Notes under the pieces: model-generated | The model's input: only the letters and a program-made list of their open reading frames with translations | The model's database searches: none | What the model was told of the DNA's origin: nothing | Translations under genes and position numbers: made by a program | Part shown: in pieces, positions 1-7,157 of the stretch | Layout of the letters: every line of letters begins with the position of its first letter | How positions within the stretch are numbered: the first letter of the stretch is position 1 | Assembly: GCA_001969505.1 (NCBI GenBank) | Contig: LSSK01001199.1 | Span: 1-12,561 of the forward strand | Origin: Zancudomyces culisetae | Lineage: Eukaryota > Kickxellomycota > Harpellomycetes > Harpellales > Legeriomycetaceae | Direction of reading: 5' to 3' | DNA length: 12,561 nucleotides

Positions 1-26
1 ATAATATAATATAATAAAACATTTAT

Positions 27-1910
27 TTATTTTAACAACAAATCTATCACTCTTTCAATCCTAAACCTCTTCATATCCCCATACGTCTGCCCACTCCCTA
101 CAAATAATATCGGCTTGTTTGTCAAATACATCATATTAATCGCCGCCCCAATCTTATCCTCTATTGTATCCACCTTTGTCAATATAATCCCTCCTATTCG
201 CCTCTCCAAATACTCATTAAACTGCTTCAATTGCCCTATCGCCTCATTCCCCACCAACGCTTCCCCTACAAACACCACCAAATCCGGCCTATTCACCTGC
301 ACCAACCGCCCCAATGCCTTCATCAATGGCTCGTTATCTTGCTTTCGCCCCGCCGTATCAATCAACACTACATCATACCCCCCTTCCCCTGCCTCCCGTA
401 TCGCCTCTTTTGCTATTTCCGCCGCCTCCCTTCCATACCCTCTCTCAAACAACGTTATCCGTTCCCGCCCAAAATATCCCCCCAAGTTCCGCACATGCAC
501 CTTCAACTGCTCCACTGCCCCACTCCGGAACGTATCGCACGCCGCAACCATCACCCGATACTTATTTTGTAATAACCAATACCCTACCTTCGATAAATTC
601 GTCGATTTTCCTACCCCATTCACCCCCAAAAACACTATACTATATACCCGCTTCTCCCCCTGAGCCTTTTCTATCTCCCACAATATCTCTCGTTGCTTTG
701 TCGCCGTCAAAATCTTGCGTAAACTCTTGCCCATCTCCTCCTTTACCACCTGCTTAATATTCTCCATTCTCCCAAATTCTCTCCCTCGCATCTCCCTCAC
801 AAGTCCCTCCGATATTTGCTTAGCTATCTCACTCGCCACATTTTTGTCCACTAGTTGTGTATACGCCTTTTCGCTAATCACCTCCAACTCCTTTTCCTCC
901 AATTTCCTCTTACTCAATCCTATTGCCCTTGTTATCCCTCTCAAATACCCTACTATCCCCCCTTTCTCCCCTCCTCCCTCTTCATCACTTTCTTCTTCTT
1001 CCTCATCCTCATCTTCTTCTTCCTCACTATCTCTTGATTTATTCACCATTAGTTCTTGTATTCCTTGACCATATTCTTCATCATTATTCCCTTTTCCTCC
1101 ATTTTCTTTACTAAAATCATATTTGCTCATGTCCTGTTCATTAACCACACTTTTAATCTCATTGTCCCAAACTCTTCCCTCCTTTTTATCTACACCTTTA
1201 CTTTTTCCTTTTCCTTTTCCTTTACCTTTACCTTTATCTTTGCCTTCTCCATTTCTTTTTTCTTTTCCCTTTTGTACATCTTCAAACCTTCGCATTACTT
1301 GTCTCTTTCGTCCAAATTTTTGAATCTCTTCGTTCTCCTCCTCATTATTCTCTTGGCCAATTCCTTCATATTCATGAATAGCTTGATCTATCCACCCTTC
1401 CACTTTCTTTCTTCTTTCCTCACTTGTCAATTCAAAAAGTACTTGGTGCATATTCTCCCGAATGCTACTACCACCACCCATCATCTTGCTACTCCGAGAT
1501 TGTGCTTGAAATATTCCAGAACCCTGATTCCCACTCCTCTTACCTGCACCCGCTGTTGCCAAACTGATTTCTTTTCCCACTCGCTTGTTGATCCTCGTCA
1601 ACAACTCGCTAATATATCCAAGCTCCACAATCTTTGGATATACCGCCATTACCATTATTCCCTTTTCTTTATCAACATTATAATCCACCTTGTACTCCCC
1701 AACCACTTCCCTTGCTCCCAAACCTCCTCCTCCTGCTCCTCCATCACTGGATGCTTTACCCGATCCCCCCACCCCCAAACTTACTAGTCCTACTCGCCCT
1801 TGTTCTTCAATAAGCCGTTCGATTATTTGTTCAATCCCTTTAACCCTTTCGTACTCGCAACGATATAGTAGTATTCCACCTACCGTCGACACCCTTATTT
1901 CTCCAAGCAT
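27..1910 (-). CDS. SRP101: Signal recognition particle receptor alpha subunit (SRP GTPase)
   Basis: This 627-aa intronless protein docks the SRP-ribosome complex at the ER membrane. It forms a paired GTPase with SRP54 and is anchored through the beta subunit. Residues 1 to about 115 resemble the SRX (longin-like) domain that binds the beta subunit, with the family-like stretch YPKIVELGYISELLTRINKR at 91-110. A charged linker follows, with a Gly-Lys repeat (223-239) and an acidic run (295-311). The N/G domains begin near 318. Visible GTPase motifs are the P-loop GVNGVGKST (429-437), the SRP-type insertion box DTFRSGAVEQL (459-469), DTAGR (518-522), TKVD (578-581) and GSGQTYGD (605-612). VGEALVGNEA (548-557) is also typical. 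Length is close to that of animal SRPRA. The ATG is preceded in frame by TAG 15 nt upstream, and the N-terminus aligns with the family start. Two AATAAA hexamers overlap or directly follow the stop codon. The identification is secure; the gene symbol is the yeast name. Confidence 0.97.
   Translation of the reverse strand: MLGEIRVSTVGGILLYRCEYERVKGIEQIIERLIEEQGRVGLVSLGVGGSGKASSDGGAGGGGLGAREVVGEYKVDYNVDKEKGIMVMAVYPKIVELGYISELLTRINKRVGKEISLATAGAGKRSGNQGSGIFQAQSRSSKMMGGGSSIRENMHQVLFELTSEERRKKVEGWIDQAIHEYEGIGQENNEEENEEIQKFGRKRQVMRRFEDVQKGKEKRNGEGKDKGKGKGKGKGKSKGVDKKEGRVWDNEIKSVVNEQDMSKYDFSKENGGKGNNDEEYGQGIQELMVNKSRDSEEEEDEDEEEEESDEEGGGEKGGIVGYLRGITRAIGLSKRKLEEKELEVISEKAYTQLVDKNVASEIAKQISEGLVREMRGREFGRMENIKQVVKEEMGKSLRKILTATKQREILWEIEKAQGEKRVYSIVFLGVNGVGKSTNLSKVGYWLLQNKYRVMVAACDTFRSGAVEQLKVHVRNLGGYFGRERITLFERGYGREAAEIAKEAIREAGEGGYDVVLIDTAGRKQDNEPLMKALGRLVQVNRPDLVVFVGEALVGNEAIGQLKQFNEYLERRIGGIILTKVDTIEDKIGAAINMMYLTNKPILFVGSGQTYGDMKRFRIERVIDLLLK
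1194..1244 (-). repeat. Gly-Lys hexanucleotide repeat in the SRP receptor linker
   Basis: Degenerate GGNAAA-type codon pairs encode an alternating Gly-Lys stretch (residues 223-239) in the linker between the SRX and NG domains. SRP receptors commonly carry a polybasic linker that contacts the ribosome or SRP RNA, so the charge fits the family. The near-perfect hexamer periodicity suggests expansion by slippage. An acidic Glu/Asp run follows at 978-1028 on the same strand. Confidence 0.8.
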
Positions 1911-2376
1911 TTTTCTATTTTTCTATTCTTCTATTTTTCTTTTTGTATATTTTCTTTTCTTTTCTTTTCTTTTATGTGAATTTGTTTATTTTTATAATAT
2001 ACTCAAACTTTAATTATTTTTCCTTTCTCTCTTTTGCTGAAAAAATAAAATTATAAATAAATAATAAATTAGTAAACTAGTAAACAAAATAGACAAAATA
2101 TTTAAAAACCCTACAAGATTTGTCGAATTTTTATTTGGTTACTACTTTATTTTTCTCTTTTTTTTTATTTTTACTCGTTACTTTTTTTGTTTTTTTTGTT
2201 TTTGAACCAAAAAATAAAAATGTTCCAACAAAACAATTCACATATCAGCCCATTAACATTATTTACTATTTCCTCCTCTCTCTTCTCTCTTCTCTTCTCC
2301 ACCTTGTCATTTTCATTTTCATTTTCATTCTCATTTTCGTTTTTATCTTGTTATTATATTTACCTCCTTCCTCTTT

Positions 2377-2400
2377 CCCTCTCCCTCTCCCCCTCCCCCC
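2377..2400 (-). other. G-quadruplex-type motif
   Basis: On the minus strand this reads as four G runs of 6, 5, 3 and 3 separated by loops of 1-3 nt, which meets the usual G3+N1-7 quadruplex pattern. It lies about 470 nt upstream of the SRP receptor ATG. A role is inference only; it could be a by-product of the pyrimidine-rich background. Confidence 0.5.
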
Positions 2401-2760
2401 TTGTACTACTCCTTCCCTCTTTTAATATTCTACCTTTATACATTTTAATTTATCATCTTTTATTTATTAACCCTGCTTAACTTTTTTTTTTTCTTAGTAA
2501 AGATCGTAACAATTAATATATAAAAAATGATAATGAAAATTACAAATAATAACTTGATCTCATTTTTCCAAACGAAAAATTTAAAAAAGGTATCTAGTCT
2601 TTTCTCTCTTTCTATTTCTCTCCTTCTCTCCTTCTCTTTCGGATTAACCGAACTATGTTAATAATACTATTACCAACCCGCTCCTCTTCCCCCCCCAATG
2701 TCTAATACTTCTCTTTCTCTATATCATTCCTTTTTCATTCTTTATTTATCATATCGCCAA

Positions 2761-2783
2761 CCCCCCCCCTCCCCTCCCCTCCC
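2761..2783 (-). other. G-quadruplex-type motif
   Basis: The + strand is nine C followed by CCCC and CCC runs separated by single T. The minus strand therefore carries four or more G runs with one-base loops, the most favourable quadruplex layout. It lies about 100 nt beyond the stop codon of the unrecognised gene (2884), so it may be in that gene's 3' UTR or just past its cleavage site. Confidence 0.55.
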
Positions 2784-2805
2784 TTATTCTTGCTTGTACA
2801 TTTAT

Positions 2806-2825
2806 CTGACCTGATCTGATCTGAT
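2806..2825. repeat. Short CTGAT tandem repeat
   Basis: Four consecutive 5-bp units (CTGAC, then three CTGAT) follow the C-rich tract. They are simple-sequence DNA with no visible function. Confidence 0.8.
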
Positions 2826-2883
2826 ATTGTGCCCCATCTGTTACGTTGCTTCTACTCCCTTCCATAGAAAAATAATCAAAATA

Positions 2884-3765
2884 TTAGATTGCCTCTGCCT
2901 CATCTTGTGGAATAACCCTAAAGGTACCAATTAAATTAAACCCAATTAAATTAAATTCAATTAAATTAAATTCAATCACCTTGATATTCCATATTCTTAC
3001 TAATAATACTGCTACTTACTGTAAAACGACATTGTGTTTTGGTCTTACATACACATAGTCCCTTTCATCCACCACTTTTCTAATTTAGTTTTAATTTTTT
3101 AATTTGTTTTGTTCTATTATTAGTATTCATTGTCAATATCTTTTGTTAGAAAACATCCTCCTCCTCCTCCTTCTCCTTCTCCTTCTTCTCCCTCCTCTTT
3201 CTTTTTTTTCTTTTTCCTCTTCCTTATCTTTTCTCCATCCCCGTCTAAGCTTTAATCAAACTTCAAATCCAATATCCACAAATATATTTACTTACAGTGT
3301 TGGAATCAGTGTTCGCTTCTTCAACTTTTTCTTCAACAAGGCAGCCTTGGAGTTCCTCGAGTCGTTTTTCAAAATCTCATCAATCTGCTCCACGCTTGTA
3401 TACACCACTTCGACATCCTGTGCATTATCTTCCACATGGCTATTTCCTCTACGCCCTACCCTCTCTTTAAGGCTGCCAGTAAGGCTGCTGCGTTGCATTG
3501 ACATTGTCCTTGTTGATTTTATACTCTTGCCATCCCGCACCTCAGGCTCCTCACTCGAGTATCGTTGTAGAGGTGAGTGTGAAAATGCTTGTGGTATATT
3601 TATTGAGTATCTGTTCGTTCGCATAATGGGCGATTCTGGTGGGCTCACTTCCATTTTGTCTTGTTGGTTGTTTTCCCCTTCTCTTTCTGTTTCTACCTTT
3701 GTTTCTACCTCTGTCTCTACTTTTCTTTCTACTTCTCTTTCTCTTTCTGGTTCAATCACTGTCAT
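2884..3765 (-). CDS. Unrecognised charged, largely disordered protein (3 exons)
   Basis: I do not recognise this protein. Proposed exons are 3296-3765, 3019/3020-3079 and 2884-2917, with introns of 216 and 102 nt; the second donor G is at 3019. Both donors are GTAAGT after ACACT and TTACA, and both acceptors are TAG. The start ATG has A at -3 and an in-frame TAA 15 nt upstream. The product is about 187 aa. Residues 1-30 are an acidic/basic Glu-Arg-Val-Thr repeat. The middle is Ser/Pro/Arg-rich with many possible phosphorylation sites. A helical stretch, VEQIDEILKNDSRNSKAALL (about 129-148), leads into a Lys-rich segment. The C-terminus contains DYVYVRPKHNVVLQ and ends VIPQDEAEAI. The tail looks folded and coding-like despite its short exons. 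If the second intron is retained, the protein stops at TAA at 3016, directly after the same Gln. Exon 1 is well supported; the downstream exons are inferred from splice sites and reading frame. Confidence 0.6.
2928..2976. repeat. 15-bp tandem repeat in a proposed intron
   Basis: Three copies of a 15-bp unit, CAATTAAATTAAAYY, plus a partial fourth begin at 2928, 2943 and 2958. They occupy about half of the second proposed intron of the unrecognised gene and consist almost only of A and T. Confidence 0.85.
3681..3750 (-). repeat. Degenerate coding repeat at the N-terminus of the unrecognised protein
   Basis: Repeated TTTCTAC/TTTCT units on the + strand encode the Glu-Arg/Val-Glu-Thr repeat at the start of the unrecognised protein. 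The sequence is almost purely purine on the coding strand and probably arose by slippage. Confidence 0.7.
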
Positions 3766-3833
3766 TGTTGCTTTTATCTTTTATTCTATTGCTTAATAAA
3801 CCTCTCTTCTTTTTTCGGTTGTCCTTTGCTTTT

Positions 3834-3857
3834 GCTTCTACTTGAGCTTCTACTTGT
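3834..3857. repeat. 12-bp direct repeat, two copies
   Basis: GCTTCTACTTGA is followed directly by GCTTCTACTTGT, about 70-90 nt upstream of the start codon of the unrecognised gene. It could be a promoter element or chance slippage. Confidence 0.7.
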
Positions 3858-4890
3858 ATGTCTAGTTTTATGTTTTCAGGGTATATCCTTCAAATTCTAT
3901 AATAACGTGTTACAAACACTTGCGATATTTATTTTTTTTTGCTAAATAGAATATTTATAATGTTCAAAAGAAAAAATAAAGATGGTGTAATGTTTTATTT
4001 GAAGGTTCAAGTTGCAAAATGTGAGAGGGAAGGTGGAGGTGGATAATTTGAGGATGATAAATACTTTTGTACTCTTTATTTTCTATTGCGTTTTATAATT
4101 GATTATTTTTTATCATCAAATTTTAATACTTTTTACTGATATTGCATTAAATTATAATATCCCAATTTTATTTTTTTTTAGCTCTTTTACTTTTTTATTT
4201 TAAACCTGATTTTACTTAATTTTACCTGCTTTTATTTTTATTTTTATTTCTTATTTTTAATCATTACATCATGTTTCTAATTTTATTTTTGAAATTTTAG
4301 AATATTATATACTTTCCGGCTTTTTTTTTATAATTTTTTATTATTTTTTTAGATTCTTGATTTCTACATTACCAATAATTTATAATCGATTATATCAGCC
4401 CAATGTTTGTAAAAACCTTATACCCACATATTACACAACAATAATAATAAAAAAGTAATTGAAATTACCCACTAAATTCATGTTTTTTTCCTTTTACTTT
4501 TGTTTATATTTTCTTTGCCATAAATCTCGACCTTTATACTTTCATTTCCTATTTATTTTTATTTGGTTTTTTTTTAATTTGCTTTCCCCATTATTTATAC
4601 ATTTTATTTTATTTTGTAATTTATTTTTTTGTCTAGTTTCAATAAGCCATAGTTCTTCGTCGTTTATTTTCCCAAGGTTTAACCATGGCTATATATTAAC
4701 CTTACATATACAGCATGTAAAAAAAACAGAAAAGAACAATACTCAAAGGAATACTTTAAACATTCTAGTACCATTTTATATATTAAGCATGTATAAAGAT
4801 GATTTATCCTTTTGTCTTTGCTCATCTATCTATGTTACTTGGTAAATGTTAACTACTGTTGTTGCCGCACTTACCAATGTAGGCTGTTCT

Positions 4891-4931
4891 TACAATGACC
4901 ATACAATGACCATACAATGACCATACAATAA
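4891..4931. repeat. 11-bp tandem repeat, three copies plus a partial
   Basis: The unit TACAATGACCA starts at 4891, 4902 and 4913 without mismatch. A diverged fourth unit starts at 4924. The perfect copies suggest a recent expansion in otherwise unique intergenic DNA. Confidence 0.9.
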
Positions 4932-5528
4932 GTACATAGAATAATCCTACATACCTACACACCTACATCGACCCACCGTTTTTATTCTTGTTATTACTAA
5001 ACTTTCTCTTTGAAAATATTCCGTGTTGATAATTCACAACCATCTAGACAAAAAAAAAGGGGGAAATGCTTAACCTTTATCCATAACATCACAAGTACAA
5101 CTTTGGTAAAATAAAAATAATTACAGGTTGCCTCATATCGTCTGGTTGAAGGTAAAGGAGGATGAAAAGAAGGATGTGTATAGAGATGAGAGGTATCAAA
5201 GTCTTGTAAAATTACTTGTACTCTAGATGCTACTTTTACCAATACAAACAATTAAACAATTTTCAATCAATATTATGGAAGTGTAAGGCTTCTCTTCGGA
5301 TATATAGCAGAGTATAATTTAACCAAGTCTAGAATTAGGCTTGTCCTCCAACTTTTTCATTTTCATTTTCATTTTTATTTTTATTTATTTACTATTTATA
5401 TATTTACATGCATTTCCAGAATTTTTTTTCTATGTGTATTAATTATTTTTCTAGTTCGAGACATTATTAATTTAAATTTATTAACTACAATTTGCAAATA
5501 ATACATGATAGAAATAATAAAATGATAA

Positions 5529-5592
5529 CCTGGGCCCTAATAGAGAAAAGGCCCTTCAAGAAAATAAGCAATGTGGTACTATTAGGTCCAGG
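5529..5592. repeat. Imperfect inverted repeat (hairpin)
   Basis: The arm CCTGGGCCCTAATAG (5529-5543) pairs with CTATTAGGTCCAGG (5579-5592). There is one mismatch and one bulged base, and the loop is 35 nt. Such a stem is unlikely by chance in AT-rich DNA. It may be a structured RNA, a terminator-like element or the remnant of a small inverted-repeat transposon. No protein or flanking duplication was seen to decide between these. Confidence 0.6.
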
Positions 5593-5628
5593 TATTACTA
5601 TACTTCCCATATTTAGATACCTTGCGTA

Positions 5629-5920
5629 CTTGTACTTTACATAACCCTTCATATCCAAAATACACCCCCCTCCCTCACCCATGATTTATGCACAAAACTC
5701 ATACACGAACACTCAGAGATTATTACGATCTGTTATTATTTGTTTCTACCTTTTCCTTTTCATTTTCCTTTTCCTATTTGTTTTTTTTTGATAAATTCTA
5801 ATTACACTGCATATAGAAATAAAAATCCGAATGAGTCATGATATTTGAATAAATTTCGGACTAGCTGCCAAATGTAACAGACAAGGGTGGAGGGGAGGGG
5901 GTATACCATGTATGTACAAG
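5629..5920. repeat. Degenerate inverted duplication
   Basis: The segment 5629-5683 (CTTGTAC ... ATACACCCCCCTCCCTCACC) resembles the reverse complement of 5882-5920 (CTTGTAC ... GTATACCCCCTCCCCTCCAC), with gaps in the middle. The right arm also overlaps a second direct repeat: 5866-5886 (CCAAATGTAACAGACAAG) resembles 5927-5947 (TCAAATATAACACAAG). These look like eroded duplicated copies around a 200-bp core. The alignment is by eye and gapped. Confidence 0.35.
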
Positions 5921-6125
5921 CAGAGTTGTCAAATATAACACAAGCGTTTGTGGTATATGATACAGCTCCGATTTTTCTTTGCACATATCACTCAGCCATC
6001 TACAACAACATTACTATACAAACAGTAGGAAAAGAAAACAAAGGAATTGGACAAGAGTTCATGATCTTATTATCTACATATAAAACACATCACACATAAA
6101 CAAAAACAAAAATAAAAAACAACAT

Positions 6126-6149
6126 ATCCCCATCCCCATCCCCATCCCC
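6126..6149 (-). repeat. GGGGAT tandem repeat / quadruplex motif downstream of CGR1
   Basis: CCCCAT is repeated about four times on the + strand, so the minus strand carries four GGGG runs with AT spacers. It starts 45 nt past the CGR1 stop codon, so it is probably in the 3' UTR of that transcript, where an RNA quadruplex could form. That effect is inferred. Confidence 0.7.
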
Positions 6150-6193
6150 TCCTTCTTCTATAACCATTTTTTTAGTAGCACATTTCTTATAAA

Positions 6194-6688
6194 TCAATGC
6201 TTTGCATGCGCTCTAGCCTTCAATTCCTTTCTCTTTAGTCTCATTTTCTGCTTGGCAGACATCTTTGCCTGTAAAATCTCTAGTCGCTCCCTTTCCTGCT
6301 TCAACTTCTTTTTTTGAATAATGGCATCCTTTCTGGCCTTTGTTTCTTCATCCTTGGTCTGTTTCATTTCTCTTTCAAGTTGTTTTGTGACTTGCTGAGC
6401 CAGTCTCTGTACCTGGCGCTTTTCAAAACTTGATTTCAGAGTCTTTGGCAACGTCGACCTATTTGTAGCTTTCTTTGCTACTTTCCACATTTTTCCTATT
6501 AAAATACACAAAAATGTACATTTATTACTAGAATACCAATAACAACAATATAAAAACGTATTGAATGTGCTCCTAATGAGCAAAGCATAATGGTAACGTG
6601 AGTGGTACTTACCTGACACTCGTGATTGGATTTTGGGAACGTTCGAGCCGAGTTTGGTCTCAATCTTTTTCTGTTCGTTTTCTGACAT
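6194..6688 (-). CDS. CGR1: Cgr1-family rRNA-processing protein (CCDC86-like), 2 exons
   Basis: The spliced product is 125 aa. Exon 1 is 6613-6688 and exon 2 is 6194-6495. The 117-nt intron (6496-6612) has a GTAAGT donor and a TAG acceptor and splits a Gly codon. Joining restores SRVSGKMWKVAKK, the conserved GK.WK motif of the Cgr1 family. The rest is a long basic coiled coil with EREMKQTKDEETKARKDAII and AKMSAKQKMRLKRKELKARA, again family-like. Cgr1 is a nucleolar protein needed for pre-60S rRNA processing in yeast, and CCDC86 is the animal counterpart. Length matches the roughly 120-aa yeast protein. An in-frame TAA lies upstream of the ATG. The intron is a multiple of three with no in-frame stop, so retention would give a 164-aa protein with a hydrophobic insert. 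I regard the spliced form as the real one because the motif is only then intact. Confidence 0.93.
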   Translation of the reverse strand: MSENEQKKIETKLGSNVPKIQSRVSGKYHSRYHYALLIRSTFNTFLYCCYWYSSNKCTFLCILIGKMWKVAKKATNRSTLPKTLKSSFEKRQVQRLAQQVTKQLEREMKQTKDEETKARKDAIIQKKKLKQERERLEILQAKMSAKQKMRLKRKELKARAHAKH

Positions 6689-7157
6689 GATATACTTTTG
6701 ATCTATGTGTTAATTAAAAGTTGAATTCTGCTTCCTATATTTACACCTTTTGATTTAATATATTTTGTTTCTAAATTTGAAAAAATATGTATAAAAAAAT
6801 ATCGATTTAGCTTATTTTTTTTACTTTTCGTGTATGGAAAATTTTTTATATTTTTTTAATCCTTTGCTTTTGCTTTTGCTTTTGCCATTGCTTTTTGCGT
6901 TTGGATGAAAAAATAATGTGAAAATTGCTAATTTCGGTTTATTAAACAAGCAAATCAATGAATTGGAATACTGATCAAGTATCTAGATTCTTATTGCTTA
7001 CACTTCAATTGAGCTTTACAGGTATATTCATACTTTGTTGTTCATATTTTTTATTATTTCAAACCCCTCCAAAAAAAAAACAAAAAGTAAATACAAATCA
7101 AATCGATAATATGGGAAATGACAACCATAAAAAAAAGGAGAGAGAAGGGTGCCATAC
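6689..7157. other. Intergenic region between CGR1 and the SMARCD-type gene
   Basis: This stretch is AT-rich and holds the CGR1 promoter and the 3' end of the SMARCD-type gene. A fourfold TTTTGC tandem repeat lies at 6863-6885, about 175 nt upstream of the CGR1 start. Around 7055-7140 are A runs. I see no coding exon. An open frame at 6958-7161 on the + strand has no recognisable product. Confidence 0.6.

Larger units (their letters stand above)
1911..2883. other. Intergenic region between SRP receptor and the unrecognised gene
   Basis: No coding exon is supportable here. The region is low-complexity, rich in T and C on the + strand, and broken by A/T-rich stretches. Just upstream of the SRP receptor ATG, about 1911-1975, the minus strand is an almost pure A/G tract with repeated AAAAG units, so the 5' leader and core promoter are probably polypurine. 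Further on are CATTTT-type repeats (about 2305-2340), two sets of C runs and a CTGAT repeat. It should contain the SRP receptor promoter and the 3' end of the neighbouring gene. I see no clear TATA box or polyadenylation signal. Confidence 0.6.
3766..6193. other. Long intergenic region without a supportable gene
   Basis: In 2.4 kb on either strand I find no exon with a recognisable product. The longest open frames (4459-4845 +, 4997-5251 -, 5485-5682 -, 5887-6099 +) have low-complexity or random-looking translations. About 3940-4640 is very AT-rich with T runs. About 4860-5340 and 5490-6110 are more complex, with mixed composition. The region must hold the promoter of the unrecognised gene at its left and the 3' end of CGR1 at its right. 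An unannotated non-coding RNA or an eroded mobile element between about 4.8 and 6.1 kb cannot be excluded. Confidence 0.6.

Noticed and set aside
115-1787. Several + strand open frames (115-663, 314-757, 715-1068, 1056-1787)
   Set aside because: They are antisense to the SRP receptor coding sequence and have low-complexity Ser/Pro/Leu/Phe translations forced by its purine-rich codons.
2120-2480. Two overlapping + strand frames rich in Phe, Leu and Ser
   Set aside because: They consist of T/C-rich simple sequence with no domain. The apparent transmembrane character is due to composition.
3104-3796. A 230-aa + strand frame
   Set aside because: It is antisense to exon 1 of the unrecognised gene and reads through its intron's polypyrimidine tract. 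The minus-strand frame has clear splice sites and a better start.
4459-4845. A 128-aa + strand frame resembling a membrane protein
   Set aside because: The Phe/Leu/Tyr richness follows from T-rich DNA. There is no recognisable family, start context or splice structure.
4997-5251. An 84-aa minus-strand frame
   Set aside because: The translation is not low-complexity but matches nothing I know and is short. Without expression or homology it is not supported.
5450-5470. A TTCGA-type motif suggesting a tRNA T-loop
   Set aside because: The flanking bases do not pair into a T-stem and no anticodon or acceptor stem can be built around it.
5485-6099. Open frames at 5485-5682 (-), 5802-5984 (-) and 5887-6099 (+)
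   Set aside because: They are short, overlap one another on opposite strands and lie across the repeat structures. None has a recognisable product.
2761-6149. Telomere-like or satellite interpretation of the G/C-run repeats
   Set aside because: The tracts are isolated, short and of different units, surrounded by ordinary genes. They do not form a telomeric or satellite array.
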